Shown here one piece after another: positions 46,788-57,685 of a DNA stretch of 64,000 nt. The notes under the pieces were generated by a model that did no database searches, was not told where the DNA came from, and worked only from the letters and a program-made list of their open reading frames with translations. This stretch comes from Rhizomucor pusillus (Eukaryota; Mucoromycota; Mucoromycetes; Mucorales; Lichtheimiaceae): the NCBI GenBank assembly GCA_900175165.2, contig FWWN02000246.1, forward strand, positions 92,745 through 156,744, written 5' to 3'. The number at the start of each line of letters is the position of its first letter. The first letter of the stretch is position 1. Both the position numbers and the translations under genes were made by a program.

Positions 46788-49700
46788 ATGACGATACATT
46801 CTTTACCATACGAGATACCCTACTGTTCTTCCTGGGAAGAGGAGCACTCGCCTGAGGAACTAGTTGCATACAGTCCCGGAAACCGATCGGGTCTCGAGGA
46901 CGACAGCATCGACTTTGACGAGACCGATGAACTCCCCAACAGCAGCAAAGTCAAGGGCTGGCAGACACCAAAGTAAGCCGAAGAGTAACACGTCCACACA
47001 CTCAACATTATGTACTCAGTGCTTTTTGTAATGCTAGATGTCCAAACTACCCTCAAGATCTGATCGTCCATTTACTCTGTGGACCTGCCCGCATCGCCAA
47101 AGTTCAAATCTTGTCGCATCACTACAAGATCGCGACCAAAATAGACGTATACGTTGGTGTTGCAAAGGAACCAGCCGATGTCCCAGTCGAATTCGAAGAG
47201 CCCCTAGGGGACGATGACGATGATATGGTGGTTGAGTTCACGCGACTTGGGTGAGTAACAAGTTGCTTGACAAGGGATGACGCTTTGCAATTGACGTTCA
47301 ACGGGGTTAGATATGTGTGCCTTGACAGCAACACCCGAGCTCAATTCCGAGCCCGCGAGCTAAAATCCATTAAAGTCAATGCAGATGGTGAATATGTGCG
47401 ACTCGTGATTCGAAATTGTCACCAAAACAGACTCAACACCTACAATCAGGTAACTACGCCTATCTAGCTATCTAAAGTACTAAAAGTATCACTGATAAGC
47501 TTTTTCCTTTATCTTAGGTTGGTATATTAGCTCTGAATATTCTCGGACAACCATTGCATCCAAACTCCACCAGCCTCAGTGCCATCCCGGTAAACAATTC
47601 CATACATGTCAACAAGATCGAGGCAAAGTGCATTGACGCATCGAATCTAGAGTCACATGGCGCGCCATCTGCATCACCCTCTCGACGAATCTAGCCTGCT
47701 TAGCACCTCCACCCGGCGAACAAGTGTCTCCAGCAGCCAGAGCTTGGTAAATCGAATCACTGCTTCAGGTGCAGTCGAAATCGAATTGCAGCAATGGATT
47801 TCAGCAATTGCGCACGCCGAAGAGGATGCTGTCAAAGGTACGTTAGTGCCTGCATGCATTTGTATCGTCCTCTCACGCTCGCGAGTACGATGTTAGGAGA
47901 ATCGTATCAGTTGGCCAAGTCGTTTAAGGAGCTAAGCGACAAGCTCTCGCGCTTTGCCACGATTGTATATGATCTAGAAGTCGGCAAGAAACAAGCTGCA
48001 GATGCCAAAGACTACGATGAGGCGGAGAGAATCAAGGTAAGAAAAAAATGCAAAGATCACCTAGGTTGTCAGAGCATCTCATCTATTTCTGCTAGGCTGA
48101 CATATGCATAATCAAGCAAAAGGCCGAGATGCTTCTCAAAGAAGCTGGCGTCCGTGTCACTCGTGACGGCCAAGTTGTAGCACTTGGATCTGAGGATTAC
48201 GACGATTTTGTTATTGATAACCAAAGCCGTATTTTACCAGACTCATTAACGTACAACGAACACGACAGCAGAGATCGATACGAACCTGAAGATAGTACCC
48301 TGGTCAGTAACCTGGAGCAACAGCTTAATGTGGAGTCCGTAGAAGAGCAACAGGATCGACTTTACGATGAAGCTATCGAGAAATGGACCAACTTTGATGC
48401 TCAGCATGCAGTACCTTCAGCAGAAGAAGGGGAAATGGGACTTGTTCAAAATGATTCTATGTTAAGTCATCAAAGCACATCGTCTCCTAGATCTTCCGTA
48501 TCGACAGATGCCGCAGAAATGCTACTACCTCCTCATCTGACATCATATGCACACAACAACAGCAGTCCACTTTTAGGACGTGACATGGCAAACGACAAGG
48601 ATTTCCGACGCGAGTCACTGGCATCGATGCTTGCGCCGTCTCTTTCATCATCTGTCGCGAGAAAGCATTCATTACGCGGCAGCGTGCATTCGATCCCGGC
48701 TATCATTGAAGAGGAGCCAAAACGGGAACCCCAGGTGGACCCCGAAGCCGAACCAGAGACCCTCATTGACGCCGAACGACACAATTGCCGCTTGCCTATC
48801 AAGATATTTGGCGAGGAGGTTGTCGCATGCATCCTCAGCGTCAAAGTCAAATGTCGCGAACGCGGCTTGGACCATTTGTGCGGTGCTGTGGAAGCTGCTT
48901 GCAATCTAGCTCGCGAAAACCGTCTTGAGCAGATTGGCGATATTATGGAAGACTCCAATCTGTCAGATGACGTCAGTTATGATGATGAATACGACAACGA
49001 TGATGACAAGTGCGTTCTATTCGTTAAGGCCACGTTGATGATGATTCAAGAAGCGATCATGGACTCGCGTGAAATAATTATTGACAAGACGATCGAAATA
49101 TGGGAAAACTTAAATGGCAAGTAACACAGCGATCGATGTAAATATTTTGGACAAGCTTTGCTAACATGACTACGATGTCTATCAGCGTTCTGCGACGATG
49201 CAGTGCCACAATCATCAATTTACACTGCCATTGAGCGGGCATTTTCGGGCCTTTTGATGCGCACGAACGATTCCAACCTGCGTATCAGGCAGGCTGCCGT
49301 TCAGCTTGTTATTACCTTGAGTAAGAAGTTTGCAAAGGCTCCTCACTCCCTACTCTCTCTGTATGTCTGTAAACCAGACCGTGTCATTCACAACCACAAG
49401 GATGCACGCGCACGGATCGATCTCGTAACTAGCGTAATTGCCGAGTTACTAGTTGAGAAGTCTGAAGGCTCGGACGGTCTTGTGCCAGCTAAAGACTTGG
49501 CCGACTTTTGCGCAACGTATCTGAAGCACTCGCATGAGGATGTGCGGAAAGCTGCTACAGATTTGGTCATCGCAGCATCGAAACAGGTCGGATACCCGGC
49601 AATTGGCAAATACTTTGACAAGGCGTTGCGCCAATCCATTTCAAGTGTAAGCTTTTCCCTTGCAGACATCTCGTTTGCTTTCTTAACTTGACAAGCTTTT

Positions 49701-50680
49701 CCTTTGTAGACGGTGAAAGCAGCAATGGAGGAATCAAGTGGTAAACCCAACGGCAAACCGGCATCTAACGGTGCAGTAGCAGAGTTACGTGCTCTGGCAG
49801 CTCAAGCCAACGTGCCATCTGAAAAGAAGACGACAACTACAGCTAGGAAAACTGGTACAGATAATACAAAACGCAAGCCTGCGACGACGAGAACGACTGG
49901 ACGGACAGCCACCGGTACAGCTCGAAAGACAACAACAACTACCACTGGAACAAGAACAACAAGCGCCCGATCGGCCGCATCCGCGACCACCGCTAACAGC
50001 AATCGTAACACCGCAGCAACAGCTTCCAAAGCTGCTGAGAAAAGTGAAACCGCAGAGCCGGTTTCGTCCGATCCCAAAAAGTAAGTCGCGGTGACTTGAT
50101 ATAATGTATCGAAGATATACTGAACGATTCTTGTCTCAGTGCATGCATTTTCTGCGAGGAAGTAAATCCCAACTTTAACGAAGATACTCTCGTGTCTCAT
50201 TACTATGATGACTGTCCGATACTCACAAGCTGCCCACGATGTCAAACTGTAAGTATTCCTGCTTAAGTGGTTGCGATGGATCGTATTGCTGACGAATTAA
50301 CAAATTTATTTCAGATTTTGGAAGTATCTACTTTAAACGAGCATGCATTCACAGACTGCGCAAAACGACATCTAGTCAAGCAATGTACACGATGCAAGCA
50401 ACCGATACCAGTAGAGCAATGGCTTCAACATTCACTTAAAAAGAACTGCACAGCTGTAACAGATCCCAAAGAAACTCGGTGTCCATTCTGTCTCGCGAAT
50501 ATCGATCCTCCAACGGAGGCTGGATGGAAGGCTCACCTGCTGTCAGGCAGCGGATGTCCCAAGAATCCTCGAAAGCCTAAGAAGTCTGCTGCTGCTACTC
50601 CTGCTTCTCAAGATACCAACACTGCTACTCGCAAAGCTGCAAATACCAGCAACAGATCCTCGTTAAGAAAGAAGAAATAG
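46788..50680 (+). CDS. CEP104: CEP104 homologue (ciliary tip/centriole TOG protein)
   Basis: Homologue of CEP104, a plus-end tubulin-binding protein of ciliary tips. Exons: 46788-46972, 47038-47250, 47311-47449, 47518-47589, 47651-47837, 47897-48036, 48096-49116, 49186-49646, 49710-50080, 50140-50248, 50315-50680; 1,087 residues, all phases agree. The N-terminal jelly-roll region has CPNYPQDLIVHLLCGPARI, KVQILSHHYKIATKIDVYVG, RARELKSIKVNADGEYVRLV and NTYNQVGILALNILG, colinear with human CEP104. Next come coiled coil, a divergent acidic linker, a TOG array (FCDDAVPQSSIYTAIERAF, NLRIRQAAVQLVITL), a Thr/Lys/Arg-rich linker, and zinc fingers starting CIFCEEVNPNFNEDTLVSHY and ending AGWKAHLLSGSGC. 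Exon 7 ends at a GC donor (GCAAGT). Confidence 0.92.
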
Positions 50681-50832
50681 TTTTTCTTTCTTACTTGGTA
50701 TACCCCCACAACTCTCCAAAAAGGACTAAATAAACAAGGTTCTTTTCTTTATCTACAGTTGCTTTTTTTCTGCTCAAGATATTCTGTATACATTTTCTCG
50801 GCATCCACGATTGAATTTCTATCTGCAGCGTT

Positions 50833-51652
50833 TTATTCCACCAAAGTCTGTTGCTGCTGGTGGTACGGTTGTCGCTGGTGTAATCGATGCATAGTCCAGC
50901 TTTTGGAGCGTTTCCGAGCGTGCTTTTGGACTTGGGATTCGATCTTGCTTTCGACATACCACTTCATCATTGACATCTTGTGCTAGAAATTTTTTTCCCA
51001 GGAACATGTTGAGAGATGAAAAATCGGGGTTCTTGTTTCAACCATTTAACTTACGGTCGGAACAATCGAGTCATCCAAAGAAGGTGGAGTCAGCCATGGA
51101 TGGTCGGGCCGTCTTTTGTGGAACGAAGACGAGGATACCGTTGCAGGCTGCTGTGTTGTCAAGGCTGCTGGGATTGCGACCGGTTTGCGAGCTATTGATA
51201 TGGGAGTTCCGACGGTCGCAGATCGACGAACAGGCGGAGGCGTGAGTTGCTGTAGCCTTTCAGTTATTTCCAGCAATTGTTTGCGTAGTACTTCAGATGG
51301 TTCGCCAAAGTGGTCATCCATTGTCGTGCTACCGGAATTCTTCGAAACGGGAGGTCTCTGGTCTCTTTTATCGTTTGGGTCCGTGCCTTTGAAAATTGAC
51401 AGTTAAACTACACATGATACTTTAAATCTGCAACAACAATAATGGGATCATTGGGCTTGTTGATCCTACCAACGTGATAGATATGCTACCATATCCGAGT
51501 TAGTCATATCCTTTTCCTTCGTTTTCCTAAGCGTATGACAAAATTGTTCAACTTGCTCGAAACTCGGTAGGGACGCCGATCAAGGTCTTGTCAATACCGC
51601 TGCCGCTCTTTTTCTTCTTGGTGGTACCGATCTTGGATACATTGCTTCCCAT
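50833..51652 (-). CDS. Small CRIB-domain Cdc42/Rac effector, N-myristoylated
   Basis: Exons on the minus strand: 51557-51652, 51421-51485, 51055-51364, 50833-50982; 206 residues. The start MGSNVSKIG is a consensus N-myristoylation signal followed by KKKKSG, so membrane anchoring by lipid plus basic charge is likely. The CRIB motif spans the first intron: IDKTLIGVPTEFRHIYHVG, matching ISxPxxFxHxxHVG that binds GTP-loaded Cdc42/Rac. The rest is a short helix (PSEVLRKQLLEITERLQQL), a Ser/Thr/Pro-rich part and a basic, glutamine-rich C-terminus (KHARKRSKSW, HQQQQ). There is no kinase domain, so it is not a PAK; it resembles Gic/CDC42SE-type adaptors. Intron 1 begins GCAAGT, a GC-AG intron. Confidence 0.8.
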
Positions 51653-51850
51653 AACTAGATTTAATCAATAATAGGGTTTTGAGAAGAAAAAAGGAAAAGA
51701 TAAGTAACGTAAAGCAAGTAATGCTTTATTTGTATTTGGAGACAGGAATTTCGGAAACTTAGTCGCGCAGACGAGTCCAGACTGCAATAGTCGTCGTCGC
51801 TTGTCGTCGTCGCCTCTCCCTGAAAATCCTGCTGGGAGTACATAGTTGCA

Positions 51851-52791
51851 TTACTGCTTCTTTTGTTTCATCAGTTTCTGATCTTCTTTGCGGCTTTTCC
51901 GGATGCCGTAAACCAAACCCGAGCATAAAAGGATATTGTTGAACACTTCTGCTTGTGCTGGACTGTTGAACCCAGACTGAGTGGCGACGACTAGTAAGCT
52001 GCCGCCGCAAAAGTCGCTTTCATGTCCGGAGACAAGACTTGCAACAGACGAGGTGTTGAAAAGGACCACTGATGATGTGTCAAACGGAATGCATCTTATA
52101 TAAATTTGTGTACACTGGTTAATATTGTGAGACGCTGACAACATTGAATGGTCAAACTGTTGGTTCCAATTATTACCCATCCAGATGCCTCCTCCGCAAC
52201 CAGCCAGAGTGCCACAAATGATTTGGGCCACCCATTTATCTGACCCCAACAATGCAGCCGTGCCGTCAACACCGAAGGACACAATAGCAGTATTGCGCAA
52301 TATCCCATCAACGACATGGAATGTTTCTTCCACTAGTGGGTAGCTAAACAGCACACGAGTATATTCGTACACTTTAGGATGGGCAAACATGACCCAGTAG
52401 GCGGTCCTTTGAGCATTGTTGGTTAAGAGATGTAACGTCAGCACTAGCATAAACGCGCCACCTGCTGATTAGTGACACTTTACCCTTAAATCACCCAGAT
52501 TTCGTTGCTTTTGAGAATGCTAAACGGCTCGCCTCTAAGGACCGACACCGTGCAGCCACCGCCGGCGGCCATAACCACCGTTGCCAAGAATCCCTGAGAC
52601 CATCCAATGTGTTTGAATCCCTCTCATAGCTCGGTTCGATACAAATAGTTGATTAGTACGGCATGCAGCACATCAAGAGCAGGTATGCGAAGCTCAAGGA
52701 TTGGAACTATGAATAATATGCTGCTGAGATAGCCTAGTATCCAGATAAGCTGTTCGGTTATGGTCTCCACGTGCGGAGGAGGCGATAACAT
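51851..52791 (-). CDS. Multi-pass membrane protein, TRIC-like
   Basis: Exon 1 (52660-52791, MLSPPPHVETITEQLIWILG) joins through a 39-nt GTACTAAT...AG intron to exon 2 (52620 down to about 52530), which has GWSQGFLATVVMAAGGGCTV. Exon 3 (about 52450 down) has hydrophobic helices and a second glycine triplet in IICGTLAGCGGGIWMG, and the protein ends YGIRKSRKEDQKLMKQKKQ. Two helix bundles each with GGG recall TRIC intracellular cation channels; that is a suggestion, not a firm call. I could not find a phase-consistent junction between exons 2 and 3, so part of the model is wrong or an exon is missing. Confidence 0.5.
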
Positions 52792-52906
52792 TCTGCTGCG
52801 GGGTGATGAAAGTGTGAGAAAATGCAGAAAAAAGAGAAAAGGTGAGAGTTTAGGTTGAAACATACTTTTATCCTTAAGCTACTAACTTCTGCCGGGGACT
52901 TGTGTC

Positions 52907-53905
52907 ATGACGACGACAACGATTCGTGTTCTTTCGCAAGCGGACGTTGACGCTTTACTTGCTTTGGGCAATGAGTCGTCAGCAGCTGCACTCGAGATTG
53001 TGGACCTCATGGCGAGCACCTTTGCTACGTTTTCGAAGCGGCCGGAACGCGCGCAAGCACCCCACCGCATTGGTGTCACAACCGACCAGCACAAGGTGCT
53101 GTTTATGCCTTCCAGACTCGACACAACCACATCTATCAAGGTTGTCAGTGTACCCCTAGGAGATAGCAAGGGCGGTCTACCAGGCACTGTACTTGTATTG
53201 GACGAGGCAACTGGAAGCGTACAAGCTGTCATGAATGCTACTGCCCTAACCGCTGTTCGCACAGCTGCTGGGTCCGCGGTTGCTACGCGGTACTTTGCAT
53301 CCCAAGACTCCAAACATTTGCTAGTTCTTGGCGCAGGCGCTCAGGGACGCGCGCATGTAGATATGATGGTGGCTGTCCGACCTTCAATTGAGCGTGTCAC
53401 CATCTGGAACCGCGGTCAGGAACGCCGGGAAAAGCTGGTCAAGGATATTCAGGATACGTATCCTCACCTAAAAGTCCAAGGTGTTGGGATGGAGGACCTA
53501 GAATGCGCTGCGCGCAATGCCGATATTGTATGCACTTGCACGAATGCTACGGAACCTATCTTAAAAGGAAGCTGGCTCAAATCAAACGTGCATCTCAACT
53601 GCGTTGGGTCATACCGCCTGGATATGCATGAAATCGACGCTGAAACTGTAAAGACAATGAAGGCCTTGATTGTAGACTCTGTAGAGGCATGCAAAGCAGA
53701 GTCCGGCGAGCTAGTAGCTTCATCGTCGCCGGACCAATGGGTCGAAATAGGAAACATCGTGGCTGATCACCAAGATACGCAGCATTTGCAACGCCAAAAA
53801 ACACTTTTCAAGAGCGTTGGTGTCAGCGTCCAAGACAGCGCCATCGCCGGGCTCATCGTGAAACGCGCAGAACAGCAAACCACGGGATCCATCGTTCCAT
53901 TTTAA
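52907..53905 (+). CDS. Ornithine cyclodeaminase/mu-crystallin family protein
   Basis: Single exon, 332 residues, intact. The family includes ornithine and lysine cyclodeaminases and ketimine reductases that use NAD(P)H. Seen: the N-terminal substrate half with HRIGVTTDQHKVLFMPSR, TSIKVVSVPLG, LPGTVLVLDEATGSVQAVMN and ATALTAVRTAAGSAVATRYF. These carry the conserved Arg, Lys and TALRTAA-like motif. Next is the Rossmann nucleotide-binding motif LLVLGAGAQGRAH. Later blocks are ADIVCTCTNATEPIL and HLNCVGSYRLDMHEID with the family's acidic active-site residue. Substrate cannot be set from sequence. Lack of introns contrasts with most neighbours. Confidence 0.88.
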   Translation: MTTTTIRVLSQADVDALLALGNESSAAALEIVDLMASTFATFSKRPERAQAPHRIGVTTDQHKVLFMPSRLDTTTSIKVVSVPLGDSKGGLPGTVLVLDEATGSVQAVMNATALTAVRTAAGSAVATRYFASQDSKHLLVLGAGAQGRAHVDMMVAVRPSIERVTIWNRGQERREKLVKDIQDTYPHLKVQGVGMEDLECAARNADIVCTCTNATEPILKGSWLKSNVHLNCVGSYRLDMHEIDAETVKTMKALIVDSVEACKAESGELVASSSPDQWVEIGNIVADHQDTQHLQRQKTLFKSVGVSVQDSAIAGLIVKRAEQQTTGSIVPF

Positions 53906-54559
53906 GACGTCTGCAAGTACAAGGCAAATTGCAGGTCTTTAATATCCATTGCACACCATGTTTTCTTCCAAATGTATTGTTGTCATTTCTTTTATTATTC
54001 ATACGACGACTGAATCTGCGAGTAAAACAACTACTATGTATTCCAGATAAAAGGAAAAGCCTATTGCAAAGGGAATAAATGAGTAAAACTTGCGCAATGT
54101 GTATATGTTATCACAAATTCCCCAAGGCGCGTATGTATTTTGTTCAGCAGTAATAAATATCTTCAATAATTTTCAGTGCTTGACTCTATTACTTGACAAT
54201 CTCATCCCAACAAAAAATACGCGCCGGTTTCATCGCAACCAACTGAAACCCTGATAGTTACCTGGAGAAGGAAAAGGGAATGAAACAAGTACAAACACAG
54301 CGCGTGCTCGTATTTAAAAGGTGCAAAATTTTTTCGTCGGCGGCGGCAATCAAATCTGGCTCCCGACAGGTTGCTGCTGCTCGGATCAAGAGCCTTTGTC
54401 AGCTTTTGGGACGAGCTTCATTGGGTGGCTAGGCAAAACATACAACCGACCAACCAGATCACACGCTCAGCTTACTCATGCGTGCACCGAATCCATATAA
54501 AAAGCACACGCCATCCTTACGCGACCAGGTTTTCTTCAGCTCTCTTTTTTTCTGACAAC
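53906..54559. other. Promoter interval of cytochrome c peroxidase
   Basis: About 650 bases between two plus-strand genes, containing the 3' UTR of the first and the leader of the second. No gene is seen. Confidence 0.4.
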
Positions 54560-56011
54560 ATGCCTTACCGCCTCCTCCCCCGACTCTCTTCTCGCTTTAC
54601 TCCTCGCGCAGGTCTCCTGACCATCACTGCAGCAGCCAGTGCCTCCGCTCGACCCTCGGCAGCACAGACCATCGCCAGTCGCGGCTATGCATCAACCGCC
54701 AACAGCAAGTCCGGAAGCAGCAACACTTTGTTCTTCTTAGGTACGTACGCAGCATTGGCTTTTCTCATGGTTATCAACTCTGTTCTCACACGCCAACAAT
54801 CAAATAGGTTTGGCAGGCTTGGGTGCTGCCGGTGGATACTACTACTACAACACCACTCAAACCGTGCAGACCAGACCATCTCCTCAAGCCGTCCAAGAGA
54901 AGACCAAGAAGGTGGATTACAACCAGGTATACAAGGACATTGCTGAATTACTTGAATCCAACCCAGAGTAAGTTTTGTTCTCATTTTTTTCTCATGAGAA
55001 TTTCCCATCTTAAAACTGCTATTCGCGATAGCTACGACGATGGATCTTACGGCCCTGTTCTTCTTCGACTTGCCTGGCACGCGTCAGGAACCTACGACAA
55101 GGAGTCAAAGACTGGCGGTAGCAACGGTGCTACCATGCGTACGTATCATCATTATCATCTGGGTTATCTTGCATAAAACAAAGGCTGAGACAAATTTATT
55201 CTTTTCAGGTTTTGAGCCAGAGGCGTTGCATGGAGCCAACAATGGCTTGAAGGTGGCCCGTGATTTATTGGAAAAAATCCATGCCAAGTATCCCGACATC
55301 AGCTACGGTGATTTGTGGACCTTGGCTGGTGTCTGTGCCATCCAGGAATTGGTAGGCATATTATTCTCACGGATATGATTTGAAAGTGAGAATAGGCTTG
55401 TAACACAGGATTTCATTGTAGGGTGGACCGCAAATCCCATGGAGACCTGGACGTCAGGATGCTCTCTCTGCAGAATCTTGCACTCCCGATGGCCGTTTGC
55501 CCGATGCAGCCAAGAAAGAAGACCATATCCGTGACATCTTTTACCGCATGGTAAGGCAGAAGCAGCCCTGCTTCGTTTGCAATGGGATATGCATTGCTTA
55601 TCGTGAATTATTTAGGGCTTTGATGATCAAGAAATTGTCGCTCTCACAGGGGCCCATGTCTTGGGTCGCTGCCATCCAGACCGCAGTGGATTTGAAGGAC
55701 CTTGGCAGGAAGCTCCTACCATGTTCTCCAATGAATATTTCAAGGCCTTGACTGAGCGCAAGTGGGTCAAGAAGACCTTGCCTCACGGCGGATATCAATA
55801 TGTCGACAAGAACAATCCGGATGTCATGATGTTACCCGCAGAAATCGCCATGTACAACGACAAAAGTTTCAAGAAGTTCTTTGAGCTCTATGCAAAGGAC
55901 CAAGACAAGTTCTACGAAGACTTTGCAAAGGCTTTCAAGAAGTTGATTGAATTGGGTGTTCCCTTCAAGGGTGATGAGAAGGAATACGTTTTTGAAGTTA
56001 TCAACCAGTAA
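54560..56011 (+). CDS. CCP1: Cytochrome c peroxidase, mitochondrial
   Basis: Haem peroxidase of the mitochondrial intermembrane space that reduces hydrogen peroxide with electrons from cytochrome c. Exons 54560-54740, 54808-54967, 55032-55138, 55209-55351, 55422-55550 and 55616-56011; 371 residues. A basic presequence ([18 protein letters not shown]) is followed by a hydrophobic stretch with YYYYN, the usual bipartite sorting signal. Distal haem site is [13 protein letters not shown] (Arg, Trp, His); proximal site is [15 protein letters not shown]; the radical-forming Trp lies in [21 protein letters not shown] and [21 protein letters not shown] also match the family. All catalytic residues are present, and length agrees with yeast Ccp1 (361). 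Confidence 0.97.
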
Positions 56012-56099
56012 AAAAGCTGCCAAAACAATCTAGTAGATGGAACGAATAAAGAACCCAATTATACCTCCTTATCTAAATTGATCTGTTTATATTTTATCA

Positions 56100-57539
56100 C
56101 TAGAAATTGTTGAGAGGCAATAAATGTGAAATATTCACATTACTACGGCACAGTGGACATTCGGGCTACCAAATGTCGATTTAGAATTGGTGTGCGATAA
56201 CTAGCATAGGTTTCGGAAACTAACCTTGTTCTGACACCATTCAATGATGCAATCCCAGCAGAACAAATGGCCACACTGAGTGGCTGTCGTCCGTTTTCTA
56301 GGCTCAAGGCACAGCGTGCATTTAAGCATCTGTAACTCTTCGTAGCTCAAGACTTCCTCGTTGATAGTTTCTTCTTCAACATCCTCTGCTTTCTTTTCTA
56401 GCAATTCATCCATAAAGCCATATTCGTCAGCATCTTGATCCTTCGCGATAGTTTCCTGGATCTGCTGCTCTTGTTGCTGAGCAGCTTCAGATCGTGCTCG
56501 GATATCTTGAATGTGTCTGCGTGCAGCTCTGAATCCCTGGATAGCCAATTGTATACAGATCAAGATGCCTAATACTTCGTAACCTGCACGTTCTTCATGC
56601 GGACCCAATTGGCGAGTAAAGATCTATGCAGCCAAGTTAAACACAAATTCCTGAAAATAAATGCATATATAATTCGTACATATCGGATGCCGGTGATTCG
56701 CTTGGAAAAGTTGTAGTACGCTCCAAAGAAATAGAAAATCGCAAGATGTATCGGTCGCACATTTTTCACAACGAATTCCTGGATAGATGGAAGCCATGAT
56801 TGTATCTTTTGCAGAGCAGCTTCCTTCTTGTCGTCCGTATGCCTCGGATGCCGTAAGCTTTGCTGACGAGCTCTCTTTTTCAATTCAGCAGATCCGCGGG
56901 TGTATATGTATGGTAGGAGGGTATGAATGAAAACTAGACACGCACGGCGCTGCAACGTTTGACTATTCAGTCTCTCTTAATTATTCAAATATGGCCTCTG
57001 CTACCACATACCGCAAATCCAGGGTAGGTTTGGGTTTTCTCGCTTACTTGAGCAATATCGCAGTATTCTTCTCCCAAAGTTTGTGTACCTAACGATGACT
57101 TAGCAAACTGCATGTCTCGAAGAATACACTAGGAAACTAACCAAGGAGAGTAGTGAGTCCATAGTAGCAAAAATCAGAAAATGTTGCTATTTCCTTTTGC
57201 CATTGATGCTGCCTTCTTGATCCTTTCGTTATACGCAATTTCAGAATACTTGTCGCTGTAAATGTTGTTGGTGATAGAAATACGTTACCAAATAATTGCT
57301 GACACACTGTAGACATTTGCTCCTGAAGCACACTCAAGTAATACACATCTTTTTGGTTGGCCCGAACTATGCATAGACTTAAGCTCCAGCGTTCAGAGCC
57401 TATAGACTGATCGTTTGCTTCTCTTACTTATGTCGGGTTGGGCGCCCGGTGGGAAGCTCAAGTTCAATTTCGGCTGAGGTGCGGTGCGATCGGTGCTAGA
57501 TCTCTGCTCTCTTGCTTGCTGGCTGTCATTTTGTGACAT
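56100..57539 (-). CDS. PEX10: Peroxin-10, RING E3 of the peroxisomal membrane
   Basis: One of three RING peroxins forming the retrotranslocation and ubiquitin-ligase channel that recycles the import receptor PEX5. Exons on the minus strand: 57428-57539, 57289-57366, 57142-57255, 57012-57088, 56680-56949, 56225-56623, 56100-56165; 371 residues in one frame. Family blocks are [52 protein letters not shown] and [20 protein letters not shown]. The C-terminal RING is [32 protein letters not shown] and [18 protein letters not shown], with all eight zinc ligands. Head-to-head with PEX12, 146 bases between start codons. Confidence 0.95.
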
Positions 57540-57685
57540 TGTGTTGAACGAACTGTGTGAGACTGCAGGTGTGCGTGTGGGGAAAAGACAAGATTGTCCG
57601 CTAAAATTGTAAATGCGCTGACTTATCGACTTTGGACGTCTTACCCCACACGTGAATTTTCTTCACACCTTTTGCTTCCCCCACA
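57540..57685. promoter_or_regulatory. Bidirectional PEX10/PEX12 promoter
   Basis: Only 146 bases separate the two start codons, so both genes must share this promoter or have promoters inside each other's leaders. A palindromic CACGTG E-box lies at 57649-57654. The stretch before PEX12 is pyrimidine-rich (TTTGCTTCCCCCAC). No TATA element is obvious. Confidence 0.65.

Noticed and set aside
49802..50245. Minus-strand valine/alanine-rich frame of 147 codons
   Set aside because: Antisense of the Thr/Lys/Arg-rich linker and zinc-finger exon of CEP104; it arises from codon composition.
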